Below, piece by piece: positions 1 through 8,149 of a stretch of 10,861 nucleotides of DNA. Made by a program: the position numbers and the translations under genes. Under the pieces are notes generated by a model. That model was not told where the DNA came from and ran no database searches. It was given only the letters and a program-made list of their open reading frames with translations. Source of the stretch: Bacteroidales bacterium (GTDB taxonomy: Bacteria > Bacteroidota > Bacteroidia > Bacteroidales > UBA932); assembly GCA_017538685.1 (NCBI GenBank), contig JAFYIK010000062.1:1-10861 (forward strand), in the 5' to 3' direction. How positions within the stretch are numbered: position 1 is the stretch's first letter; every line of letters starts with the position of its first letter.

Positions 1-732
1 CACCGAAGCCTCGTCGGCCACGATGATGCCATTCTCGTGGGTCTGCAGGGCAGACACGGTGCACATATGGCTGTACGGGCCTTCGACTGCATCCTTGATA
101 GCGCGGGCCTTCTTCGGGCCGAACGCCAGGATGACCACCTCGCGGGCGCCGGTGACGGTGGCGACTCCCACTGAGAGCGCCTGCTTAGGCACGAGGTTCA
201 TATCTCCTCCGAAGAATCGGCTGTTCACGATGCGGGTGTCCTCGGTCAGCGTAACCACGCGGGTGTGGCTGGAGAGCGGTGAGAACGGCTCGTTGAAAGC
301 GATGTGGCCGTCTTCGCCGATGCCTCCGAGGAAGAGGTCGAATCCGCCGGCGGCGGCAATCGCCTTCTCATAGGCTGCGCACTCGGCGTCGAGGTCCGGA
401 GCGTTGCCGTTGAGGATGTGGATGTTCTCCTTCGGTTCGTCGATCTGGTCGAAAAGATACTTGTGCATAAATGAATGGTAGCTCTCCGGATGATTCTCCG
501 GCAGTCCGACATACTCGTCCATATTGAACGAGATGACGTTTTTGAACGAGACTTCACCGGCCTTCACCATCCTGATGAGTTCGGCGTAAGTCTCGATAGG
601 GGTTGAACCTGTGCAGAGTCCGATGACGAACGGCTCGTCCGTGCGGGCCTTCTTCTCGTTGATCTTCGCTGCGATGTGGTGGGCTGCCCAGAGCGAGCCC
701 TCTTTGCTTGACTGTTTGATAATTACCTTCAT
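1..732 (-). CDS. nagB: Glucosamine-6-phosphate deaminase, 3' end cut by window edge
   Basis: Cytosolic enzyme converting glucosamine-6-phosphate to fructose-6-phosphate plus ammonia, the last step that sends GlcNAc into glycolysis. I read 244 codons from the ATG at 732 to the window edge. E. coli NagB is 266 residues, so about 22 C-terminal residues are missing. All four catalytic acid/base positions fall at E. coli numbering: Asp72 in FNMDEYVGLP, Asp141 and His143 in GGIGEDGHIAFNEP, and Glu148 in the same block. The phosphate-binding loop region TGSTP (residues 41-45) and the NSRFF motif are also present. There is no signal peptide. It is the fifth gene of the minus-strand operon and starts 5 nt after the TAG of the phosphoesterase-glycosidase gene. 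No Shine-Dalgarno is visible; the upstream stretch is A-rich. An ATG at 737 is out of frame and stops at once, so 732 is the start. Its presence downstream of an alpha-N-acetylglucosaminidase gene implies that released GlcNAc is used as a carbon or nitrogen source. The family call is very secure. Confidence 0.96.
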   Translation of the reverse strand, partial: MKVIIKQSSKEGSLWAAHHIAAKINEKKARTDEPFVIGLCTGSTPIETYAELIRMVKAGEVSFKNVISFNMDEYVGLPENHPESYHSFMHKYLFDQIDEPKENIHILNGNAPDLDAECAAYEKAIAAAGGFDLFLGGIGEDGHIAFNEPFSPLSSHTRVVTLTEDTRIVNSRFFGGDMNLVPKQALSVGVATVTGAREVVILAFGPKKARAIKDAVEGPYSHMCTVSALQTHENGIIVADEASV

Positions 733-737
733 AGCAT

Positions 738-3700
738 CTATTTTTGTTTGTATGATAATCTGATGGAATGGACCACCGCAGTGTCGGTGTCGATGTCCAT
801 ATTGATATTCTCTTCCAAATACTTGAGTTCAACAGTGTGCTCGCCGGATCCGAGATCCACCTTAACGCTGTTGGTCCAGCCAGTCTCCTTCCAGTCCGTT
901 CCCCTCTGCGGCATCACCATCGCGTCCATCTTCTTTCCGTCAATGAACAGCGTACGGGTAGCGCACTTCTGGTGAGTGCTCAGGTCGCCGTTGCCGTTGG
1001 AATAGTTGAAATCAACCCAATAAGATCCCTTGACAGGCACTTTGACTGTCAGTTTCAGCTGCGTTCCGCGCTTCGCGGTGAGGTTGGTTTCACACTGTAC
1101 ATCAATATCTTTCAGCCCGACCCTGATCGGCTCGCTCATAAAGGACTGAATCCCGTCTACCGTCTTCGCGATCACGGCGTACTCGCCGGGATCAACCACC
1201 ACGTAGCCCGTCTCGGGAGTCTCAGTCACCTTCTTGCCGTCCAGCAGCACAAGATAGCTGACTGCACCCTTGACCGGAGCCCAGACGATGCCGTTCACGG
1301 TCGCTTGCACGCGCGGATAGTCTATGTCGAACTGCACGGGGAGGATGGTCAGCTTGTCTGGAGCGGCGTAGTAGTCGCTGCCCATAACGATCTGCACGCT
1401 GTGTCCGCCCGTGAGGGTGCTCGACACGAACGGTTCGGCTTCCTGGCCGTCGAGCTTGAAGCTGCGGATGATCGAGCCTTCGCCGATAACGCTGATATCC
1501 AGCGTCATACCGCGATACTTCAGGCCGGTGAGCGAGCGGGCTCCCTCCATCGAAGCAGGCACTGCCGGCGCGAAGCGTATGCCGTCCGGTTCGTAGGTGA
1601 TGCCGAGCAGAGCGCTGCGGGTCAGGCCTATGTAGCCGGCGATGCTCCACAGCTGGCGCGGCGAATCCAGGGCGGTGCGGGTGCTTCCGTCGGTGGCGAC
1701 CATATTCTCCATATTCGAGCCGAGGACGGCGGCGGCGCGGGCGTTCGAGCCCAGGGCGTGGAGCAGCGCGGCGCGGTTGCCCGCCTTGGCCGCCGCCTGC
1801 CCGTAGAAGGACGTGACAAAAGGCCATATACCATTATTGTGGTAGGGGGTCTCGATTGCTGAAATCTGCGGGGAGAAGACGGTCGGGCCGAAAGGCGCTA
1901 CCGGCATCTTCTCCATAATCGCCGCTGCCTTCTGCGCGTCCGCGATGTCCCAGAGTATGCAAAGGGCTTCGCCGAGAGTCTCGCTGCGCGGGCTGAGGAC
2001 GCGAGCATCGCGGCCATAGATGTACTGCGCATAATAGCCCTTGTCCTCCATCCAGAAGTTTTCGTTGATCGACTGCTTCAGATCCTGGGCCTGCGCTGCA
2101 TATTCTTTAGCTTCCCTCTTGTGGTTGAGCTTTTCGGCCATCTTCGCCATCACGTCCAGCGCGCGGTAGAAGACGGCGTTTGTGCCAAGGCATTCGCTCT
2201 GCGCTATGTCCATAGGCTGCATCCACGTCGGATAGCTCTGCTGGCGCCAGTCGATGAACGAGGATTCGCCGCGGTAGAGGCCGGAGACGGGGTTGTAGGC
2301 CGTCGCGCGGTCGGCCTCAAGGCTACGGCGTATGATGCCGTAGACCTGCTTGAGCCAGGCGTCGCTGCCGGTCTCGAGGTAAATCTCCCACGCGGCCGCG
2401 GCCCAGACCTCGCGGTCGGTGCTGCAAGGCCACGATCCACCGGTGCCTGTGTCCTGGATGATGCGGTTCTTCTTGTCCACCTTCTTCAGTAGGCACGCCT
2501 TCATTCCGTCGGGATCCAGATGGGCAAGCGAGAGGATGGCGCTATAGGACATATCGCGTGTCCAGACACCTTCCCAAAGCTGACCGGTGCGGTATGTGCC
2601 GTCCTTTTCCTTGTCGAGAGTCAGCTCCTGCACGGCGAGGTCGTAGAGATAAGTCTCAAGGCGGCTGGCGCCCGCATAGGTGCCGTATTCAGGATGTTTC
2701 TGCACCGCCTGGGCCCGAGCCTCGTTCTGATCTTCGATGATGTTGTCGGAGTTCCAGGCGTAAGCCTCGGTCTTATAAATAGGACGTGAATTATTCCATT
2801 TCGAGGTATTGCCGAAGCGGTCGGTAACTGTTATTTCGATGTAAGCATCCGGGCTTGAAGGCTTCGCGCAGAAAAGATGCACGGAGTTGGCCGGGCCGAG
2901 ATACTTCCACTTGTATTCTTTCTCGCAGCGGTCGTGGATATCCTTCATAATGGCACGGTCGTGGCCTGTGTAGCGCTGCATCTCGCCCTTCGGCTGGCCA
3001 TTCTCGCTCCATTCCACCCTCCACTTCGAATCGTAGTTCCACACGTTTGCCACCACACAGTCCGGCATTTCCGGGTCCTCGCCCACGCGGTATGCGCTGA
3101 ACTGGCAGGTCTTCGGCATACCGACCGGTTTGAAGTACCATTTAAGGTCGGAGCCGTCCACTTCGTAGACGTAGTAACCCCACGGCACTCCGTCCGCCGC
3201 GAGCATCGCCTGCCAGAAGAGGCCGCTGAGCGGAGCGTGGTTGTGCTCCATCAGATTGGGTGCGATCTCGTAGTTCTCCGCGAAGTGCTTGTGCGCCGAA
3301 CAGATGTGCGCATCGTAGGGCTGGAGGATGTCGTAGAGGGCCTTACGGTTGGTGAGGATGTCGTTGTAACGCTCGTCCTTCCATCTTTCTTCCACCGCTT
3401 CCCAGCTATATGTGGGTATATGCGAGAACAGAACCACCAGGCTGCCTTCCGGCACATCCGAGAGGTCTCGCTTGATCCACTCGAGCTGATGTTTCTCGAT
3501 GTAGCCGATGTAATGGCGGGTGTAGTTGAACACGTCGTCCATCACTATGTAGTGGACCTTGCCCTTGTCGAAGGAATAATAGGTCGGACCATAGAGGTCT
3601 GTGTAGGCCTTCTTTGACTCTTCGTTGGTCTTTGCATCGCCTTTGTAGTCGTGGTTGCCCATCAGGGTGAAGAAGGGGAAACCTGTCTCCGCAGTGGCTT

Positions 3701-4217
3701 TCTGAATGTCCAGCGACAATCCGCTCCACCATTCGCCGGCAATGTCGCCGCAGGAGACCCCGAAAGCGGGCACGCCCGCTTCGTCAGCCACCTGCGCCGC
3801 GTCCGCCGCCGCTTCTTTCACGAAAGCTATTTCCTTCTCTTCATAAATCTGAACATCAGCCCAGACGAAGAACATATGGCGTGTTTCATCAGCGTTTGTT
3901 TTCACCAGACTGAAATCCTTCGTCTGTCCCTTTCCGGTGCGGTCGAGCTCGCAGTAGAAGAGAGGAGCTCCGTGCCATTCAGGGGTTTCGTAACCCGCGG
4001 GAATTGTCAGATAGACAAACTGTGCATCGTCGTGGGTGTCGATTTCATAGGCGCCCGAGGCATCGGTGCGGACAAACTTGTATCCGTCCGTCACCTTCAC
4101 GTTCACGACCGGGTTGCCCTGCTGATCGTAGACGTGGCCGCTCACCACGAACGACGAGGCGAAGAGATTGGCGCTCAGAAGCAGCGCAAACAGACCGAAA
4201 AATATTTTTTTCATCAT
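738..4217 (-). CDS. Exported calcineurin-like phosphoesterase fused to six-hairpin (alpha/alpha)6 glycoside hydrolase
   Basis: A 1159-residue secreted multidomain protein. Residues 1-20 are a Sec signal peptide (cleavage likely after LFA; no lipobox). Residues about 24-105 resemble the carboxypeptidase-regulatory-like MetallophosN domain. Residues about 113-315 are a metallophosphoesterase: DVQ at 121-123 in place of DxH, CGDI at 156-159, GNHD at 187-190, SHIP with His266, and AHKH with His309/His311 in place of GHxH. Residues about 325-475 fit MetallophosC. From about residue 500 to 870 follows an (alpha/alpha)6 glycosidase of the MGH1/glycogen-debranching/rhamnosidase-like superfamily, with EGVWTRDMSY (549-558), GTGGSWPCSTD (591-601), SSFIDWRQ (652-659, candidate catalytic Asp656), SECLGTNA (674-681) and HNNGIWPF (793-800). 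A beta domain (about 873-945), an Fn3-like segment (about 965-1035) and a C-terminal carbohydrate-binding-like beta-sandwich (about 1036-1157) complete it. The start overlaps the upstream GH97 stop (ATGATGA): ATG at 4217 or 4214. Substrate and exact GH family are unresolved; a role on phosphorylated glycan is inferred. Confidence 0.88.
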   Translation of the reverse strand: MMKKIFFGLFALLLSANLFASSFVVSGHVYDQQGNPVVNVKVTDGYKFVRTDASGAYEIDTHDDAQFVYLTIPAGYETPEWHGAPLFYCELDRTGKGQTKDFSLVKTNADETRHMFFVWADVQIYEEKEIAFVKEAAADAAQVADEAGVPAFGVSCGDIAGEWWSGLSLDIQKATAETGFPFFTLMGNHDYKGDAKTNEESKKAYTDLYGPTYYSFDKGKVHYIVMDDVFNYTRHYIGYIEKHQLEWIKRDLSDVPEGSLVVLFSHIPTYSWEAVEERWKDERYNDILTNRKALYDILQPYDAHICSAHKHFAENYEIAPNLMEHNHAPLSGLFWQAMLAADGVPWGYYVYEVDGSDLKWYFKPVGMPKTCQFSAYRVGEDPEMPDCVVANVWNYDSKWRVEWSENGQPKGEMQRYTGHDRAIMKDIHDRCEKEYKWKYLGPANSVHLFCAKPSSPDAYIEITVTDRFGNTSKWNNSRPIYKTEAYAWNSDNIIEDQNEARAQAVQKHPEYGTYAGASRLETYLYDLAVQELTLDKEKDGTYRTGQLWEGVWTRDMSYSAILSLAHLDPDGMKACLLKKVDKKNRIIQDTGTGGSWPCSTDREVWAAAAWEIYLETGSDAWLKQVYGIIRRSLEADRATAYNPVSGLYRGESSFIDWRQQSYPTWMQPMDIAQSECLGTNAVFYRALDVMAKMAEKLNHKREAKEYAAQAQDLKQSINENFWMEDKGYYAQYIYGRDARVLSPRSETLGEALCILWDIADAQKAAAIMEKMPVAPFGPTVFSPQISAIETPYHNNGIWPFVTSFYGQAAAKAGNRAALLHALGSNARAAAVLGSNMENMVATDGSTRTALDSPRQLWSIAGYIGLTRSALLGITYEPDGIRFAPAVPASMEGARSLTGLKYRGMTLDISVIGEGSIIRSFKLDGQEAEPFVSSTLTGGHSVQIVMGSDYYAAPDKLTILPVQFDIDYPRVQATVNGIVWAPVKGAVSYLVLLDGKKVTETPETGYVVVDPGEYAVIAKTVDGIQSFMSEPIRVGLKDIDVQCETNLTAKRGTQLKLTVKVPVKGSYWVDFNYSNGNGDLSTHQKCATRTLFIDGKKMDAMVMPQRGTDWKETGWTNSVKVDLGSGEHTVELKYLEENINMDIDTDTAVVHSIRLSYKQK

Positions 4218-6172
4218 TTTTTAATGAATTCGGCGACCCATCCGCCGCCCTTTGCCATCACCACGGGGAGCTTGTCTCCAGCAGTGACGGTAACAGTTTC
4301 TATTACGTAATCCTCGGCCCAGACGTCGGCATTCACGCCGTCGCGGTGGATGCGGGCTTCCCATTGCCCGGCTCCGAGGAAAGATGTGTCGAGAGTCAAT
4401 TCGCGTCCGCTCCAGTTGGTAAGGCCGGCTGAATACCAGCGGCCGTCCGCGGTTTTGCGCGAAATTATGAGGTACTCCCCTGCCACGGCTTCCTGCGCCA
4501 CGGTCTTCACCCAGACAGTCGGGATCTTCGCCAGATACTCGACATACTGAGGTGCCTGATAGTATTTGGAAGGAGTGTCGCAGAGCATCATAAGCGGGCT
4601 TTCGTAGGTGACGAAAAGAGCTACCTGATGCGAGCGCGTGCCCTGGCTCATCGGATGATACCAAAGCGGGGTGTAATCGTCTTTGGTGGCGTTGTTCACC
4701 GCACCCGGGGTGTAGTCCATAGGACCGGCGACCATACGGGTGAACGGAAGGACCATATCGTGGTCAGGGCTGATGTCCGCCGAATCTTTGTCGTGTTCCA
4801 TTCCGTGGACACCCTCGAAGGTCATCGCGTTGGGATACCTGCGCTGCAGGCCGGCGGGTTTGTAGGCTCCGTGATAGTCAACTAATAGTTTACGCTTGGC
4901 GCACTCCCTGGCGACACGCTCGTAGAAATTGACCATATTCTGGTCCTGCATCTGCATAAAGTCTATCTTGATGCCGGCCACGCCCCAGTCTGCATACACA
5001 TCCAGGATATGTTCCAGGTCGCGCATCATCGGGGTCCACAGAGTCCAGAGCACCACGCCTACGCCTTTCGACTTTCCGTAGGCGATGAGTTCCTGAAGGT
5101 CCAGGTCCGGCTGAGCCTCAACTATATTCAGAGTGGAAGCAGACCAGCCTTCGTCCAGCAGGATATATTCCAGACCGTACTTCGCTGCGAAGTCGATGAA
5201 ATACTTGTAGGTGTCCGTGTTCACTCCGGCCTTAAAGTCCACTCCGAACACGTTGATCGCCGACCACCATTCCCAACTGATCTTGCCGGGTTTGAGCCAG
5301 CTCCAGTCGCCGGGCTCTTCGGGTGAAGCAAGCTGCCAGGCGAGAGTGTTTTCCAAAAGGTCGCGATCCGAGCCTACGCAAAGAACCCTCCAGGGGTACG
5401 CGCGGGCACCGCGGGTGCGGGCGATGCAATCGGCGAGCAGCGTGACCGTCACGTCACGGTCGGTGCGCATTTCGCACCCGTCGATGACGTGCGGGAACTC
5501 AGCCGCCAGCACCCCTCCGCCCGCGCTCCGAAGCATCATATTCGGATAGTCGGACAGATCAGTCTCAGTGATGACCGCCCTGATGCCATCCGGTGTCTTA
5601 ATGCTCATTGGAAGGAACGAGTAAGTCTCCGTTCCAACCTCGTCGAGCACTTTCTCTTTGAAGAAAGCCTCGCAATGAGTGATATAATCGGGATTCTTCT
5701 CGTTAGCCCAATAGACCTTCGAGCCTGAAGGCATTCTCCATTCGGAGCTCTCGCCGAGCACCTCGATCTCACCGTCGAAGTCGGTGGCGAAGCGGTAGGC
5801 TGCGCCGTTGTCATAGGCCCTGAACTTCACCTGCCAGCCGCCCTTCATCCGGAGGGTCATCTCGTTGCAGCGGTCCTGCACCTCGCGGAACTTGGTGGGG
5901 ACTGTCGCCGTGAGCGTTTCGTCTATCACCCTGCGGACGAGCCTGGTCACCTTCGCGGCCGGGCCCAGCTTGCCGTGGCTTTTCACGTCGAGGGAAATCT
6001 CGCTGGGTTCAAGCACGGTCGCGCCGTCTTTCGTTACGCTCCACACCAGCTTCTGGCCGTCGCTGACCTTGATTTTCAGCGTGCCGTCCGGCGAAGCGAT
6101 GACATAGTCCCTCGCCCCGAGGTTGAAGGCCGCGAGCGCGCAGAGAACTATGACCGAAATGAGCCTTTTCAT
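4214..6172 (-). CDS. GH97 glycosidase, retaining subtype, probable alpha-galactosidase
   Basis: 652 residues, close to the 662 of the characterised Bacteroides retaining GH97 alpha-galactosidase BT1871. Residues 1-20 form a Sec signal peptide (hydrophobic core SVIVLCALAAF, cleavage likely after LGA). No proper lipobox is present, so a soluble periplasmic enzyme is expected. The GH97 N-terminal beta-super-sandwich covers about 22-280, the catalytic barrel about 285-545 and the C-terminal beta domain about 550-650. The barrel has WEWWSA (300-305), LLDEGWS (338-344), and GIKIDFM (400-406) with Asp404. It also has TFEGVHGMEHD (451-461) with Glu453 and Glu459. From memory the BT1871 nucleophile is Asp415 and the acid/base Glu470; Asp404 and Glu459 sit at the same constant offset of 11. 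The SusB-type HxET base motif is replaced by VLWTLWTP (374-381). The ATG overlaps the preceding TGA by 4 nt and the gene ends inside the next start. Alpha-galactoside is the best guess, but other alpha-glycosides are possible within this subtype. Confidence 0.93.
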   Translation of the reverse strand: MKRLISVIVLCALAAFNLGARDYVIASPDGTLKIKVSDGQKLVWSVTKDGATVLEPSEISLDVKSHGKLGPAAKVTRLVRRVIDETLTATVPTKFREVQDRCNEMTLRMKGGWQVKFRAYDNGAAYRFATDFDGEIEVLGESSEWRMPSGSKVYWANEKNPDYITHCEAFFKEKVLDEVGTETYSFLPMSIKTPDGIRAVITETDLSDYPNMMLRSAGGGVLAAEFPHVIDGCEMRTDRDVTVTLLADCIARTRGARAYPWRVLCVGSDRDLLENTLAWQLASPEEPGDWSWLKPGKISWEWWSAINVFGVDFKAGVNTDTYKYFIDFAAKYGLEYILLDEGWSASTLNIVEAQPDLDLQELIAYGKSKGVGVVLWTLWTPMMRDLEHILDVYADWGVAGIKIDFMQMQDQNMVNFYERVARECAKRKLLVDYHGAYKPAGLQRRYPNAMTFEGVHGMEHDKDSADISPDHDMVLPFTRMVAGPMDYTPGAVNNATKDDYTPLWYHPMSQGTRSHQVALFVTYESPLMMLCDTPSKYYQAPQYVEYLAKIPTVWVKTVAQEAVAGEYLIISRKTADGRWYSAGLTNWSGRELTLDTSFLGAGQWEARIHRDGVNADVWAEDYVIETVTVTAGDKLPVVMAKGGGWVAEFIKK

Positions 6173-8148
6173 TGCTTAATGAATCTTATTGCCGTGCCGC
6201 CGGAGGTCGTGAGCTTCAGGTCGAGCACATCTTTCGCGCTGACTGTCTTTTCGGAGTACTCCACCGCAGTGGGGTTATCCTCATACGAAGCATCCGCAGC
6301 GTCCGAGTAGATCTGCGCAAGCCACTTCCCGCTTCCGAGGAAATCGAGCGGCACGCTGAGCCCGCGGGCGTTCTCGTCAGTGATCGCGCCGAGGAACCAG
6401 TCCGATCCACCGCGCTCCTGGCGGGCGGTGATGATATAGTCGCCGATCACCGCGTCGATGACCTTCGTCTGCTCCCAGTCGGTAGGGACGTCGCGTATGA
6501 AATCGAAGGCTTTTACACCCTCGTAGGCGGACGGATCGTCGTTGGCCATCTGCAAAGGGCTGTAGATAACCACATATTCGGCGAGCTGCTTGGCGATCGT
6601 GGTGCGCGTGCGGCACTGCGGGTTCACCGGGTTCGAGAAGTCGAAGGTGCCGAAGGTAAAGTCCATAGGGCCGGCGAGACCGCGGAGGAACGGCGCTACC
6701 GTCGTGTGCTCGGGCGTGTTTCCGCCGTCCACCTCCCACGCGTCGTGCTCCTGCCCGCGTATGGCCTCGCCCGTCATAAGGTTGGGCCAGGTGCGGCAGA
6801 CGCCCGTAGGGATGCAGGGCTCGTGCTCGTCTATGCAGATCTGATATTCGGCCGCCTTCTCCACGATCTGGTGCAGCTTGTTCACGCCGTACTGGCCGTC
6901 GTGGGCTTCAATGCCGTCCATCAGGAGGTTGACGTTGCCGGTCTTCACGTAGTGCATACCATAGCTCTGGTAGAGCGCGTAAGCATCGTCGATCTGCGAG
7001 AAGTAGTTCTCCGTGTCGGCGGCGGTTTCGTTGTGGATCACCATCTGGACGCCCTTGGAAGCGGCGTATTTCATCACTTCGTCGAAGTCGTAGTCAGGGT
7101 AGGCCTGCGTGAAGCTGAAGCCCTTGCTGTTCTTCATCCAGTCGCCGTTCCAGCCGAGGTTCCAGCCCTCCACCAGCACTCCGCTGAAGTTATTGGCTGC
7201 GGCGAAGTCGATGTAGCGCTTAGTGCGCTCGGTGGTGGCGCCGTGGCCTTCGGGGTTGAGCGGATCGTAGTACCAGGTGTAGAGATATTTGTGGAGGATC
7301 CACCATATTCCGACATACTTGCCGGGCTTGATCCAGGAGGTATCCTCTATCTTGTTGGGCTCATTGAGATTGAGCATCAGGCGGGATTCAATCAGGCCGC
7401 CGGCGCGGTCGGAGATTATCATCGTGCGCCAGGGCGATACCCTCGTGTCGCTGACATAGACAGCCGTGCCGTCCGACCAGGGAACCAGCTCCGCCTTCAA
7501 CGTGTTTTTGCCTTCGGGCACGAGGTTCATCTTCGCAAAGTCCAGCAGGGCCGCTTCGTGGATGGTGTAGAAACGGCCGTCGGCTCCCACGATAGTGAAC
7601 GGAGTATGCGCGCAGTCTATCTCGTCGAAAGCTGTATAATTGCCATAGGACTCATAGTAAGGGACGCTCTCCGGCAGCCACCACGCTTTATGGTCGTCGC
7701 GGGCGAAACGGAACTCTGTGAGTTCGTGCCTGATGGCGATGTTGCCGAGACTCTCCGGGAAGATGTAACGGAAACCGAAACCGTCGTCGAACACGCGGAC
7801 TTCCACGTCGAACCAGGCGGTGTGGAAGATTGCGCCGTTGTGCTTGTCCTTAATTATGCGCTGCTCGCCCCAGACCGTCTCCCAGTCCTCATTAACCTTG
7901 GTACGGGTCACGTCCAGCACTTCAGTCCTGATGCCGAGGACGTTTCCGCCCATCAGCTCGAAGCCCAGGCGGGAATTGGTGAGAATGGTGTCGTTGTCTT
8001 TCACCACGTTGTAGCACAGAAGGCCGTCCACTGCGTCCACAGTCACCTTAAGGCTGCCGTCGGGAGAAACGACGGTGTTGCCCGTCTGCGTGGAGCAGCA
8101 GGCACTGAGCGCTGCGAGGGTGATTATTGTTATGATTATCTTTTTCAT
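6169..8148 (-). CDS. GH97 SusB-like glycosidase, inverting subtype, lipoprotein
   Basis: 659 residues from the ATG at 8148. The frame is open to 8406, but that extension lies inside the GH89 gene, while 8148 gives a lipoprotein signal (LSAC, Cys17) and sits 1 nt after the GH89 TAA. Predicted role: exo-acting alpha-glucosidase-type hydrolase in the periplasm or on the outer membrane. GH97 N-domain about 25-268, barrel about 275-540, C-domain about 550-657. Glutamates match the SusB set: HNETA Glu374, DEHEP Glu443, TGEA Glu461 and GQEHD Glu467. From memory these correspond to SusB Glu439, 508, 526 and 532, all at the same offset of 65. Glu198 in IHEAAL may be the remaining calcium ligand. Where retaining GH97s have the Asp nucleophile, this protein has YVKTGNVN (400-407) with Gly404, as expected for the inverting subtype. 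It is shorter than SusB (738). The residues after Cys17 (CSTQTG) are not acidic, so no surface-export signal is evident. Alpha-glucoside specificity is inferred from subtype. Confidence 0.93.
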   Translation of the reverse strand: MKKIIITIITLAALSACCSTQTGNTVVSPDGSLKVTVDAVDGLLCYNVVKDNDTILTNSRLGFELMGGNVLGIRTEVLDVTRTKVNEDWETVWGEQRIIKDKHNGAIFHTAWFDVEVRVFDDGFGFRYIFPESLGNIAIRHELTEFRFARDDHKAWWLPESVPYYESYGNYTAFDEIDCAHTPFTIVGADGRFYTIHEAALLDFAKMNLVPEGKNTLKAELVPWSDGTAVYVSDTRVSPWRTMIISDRAGGLIESRLMLNLNEPNKIEDTSWIKPGKYVGIWWILHKYLYTWYYDPLNPEGHGATTERTKRYIDFAAANNFSGVLVEGWNLGWNGDWMKNSKGFSFTQAYPDYDFDEVMKYAASKGVQMVIHNETAADTENYFSQIDDAYALYQSYGMHYVKTGNVNLLMDGIEAHDGQYGVNKLHQIVEKAAEYQICIDEHEPCIPTGVCRTWPNLMTGEAIRGQEHDAWEVDGGNTPEHTTVAPFLRGLAGPMDFTFGTFDFSNPVNPQCRTRTTIAKQLAEYVVIYSPLQMANDDPSAYEGVKAFDFIRDVPTDWEQTKVIDAVIGDYIITARQERGGSDWFLGAITDENARGLSVPLDFLGSGKWLAQIYSDAADASYEDNPTAVEYSEKTVSAKDVLDLKLTTSGGTAIRFIKQ

Positions 8149-8149
8149 A

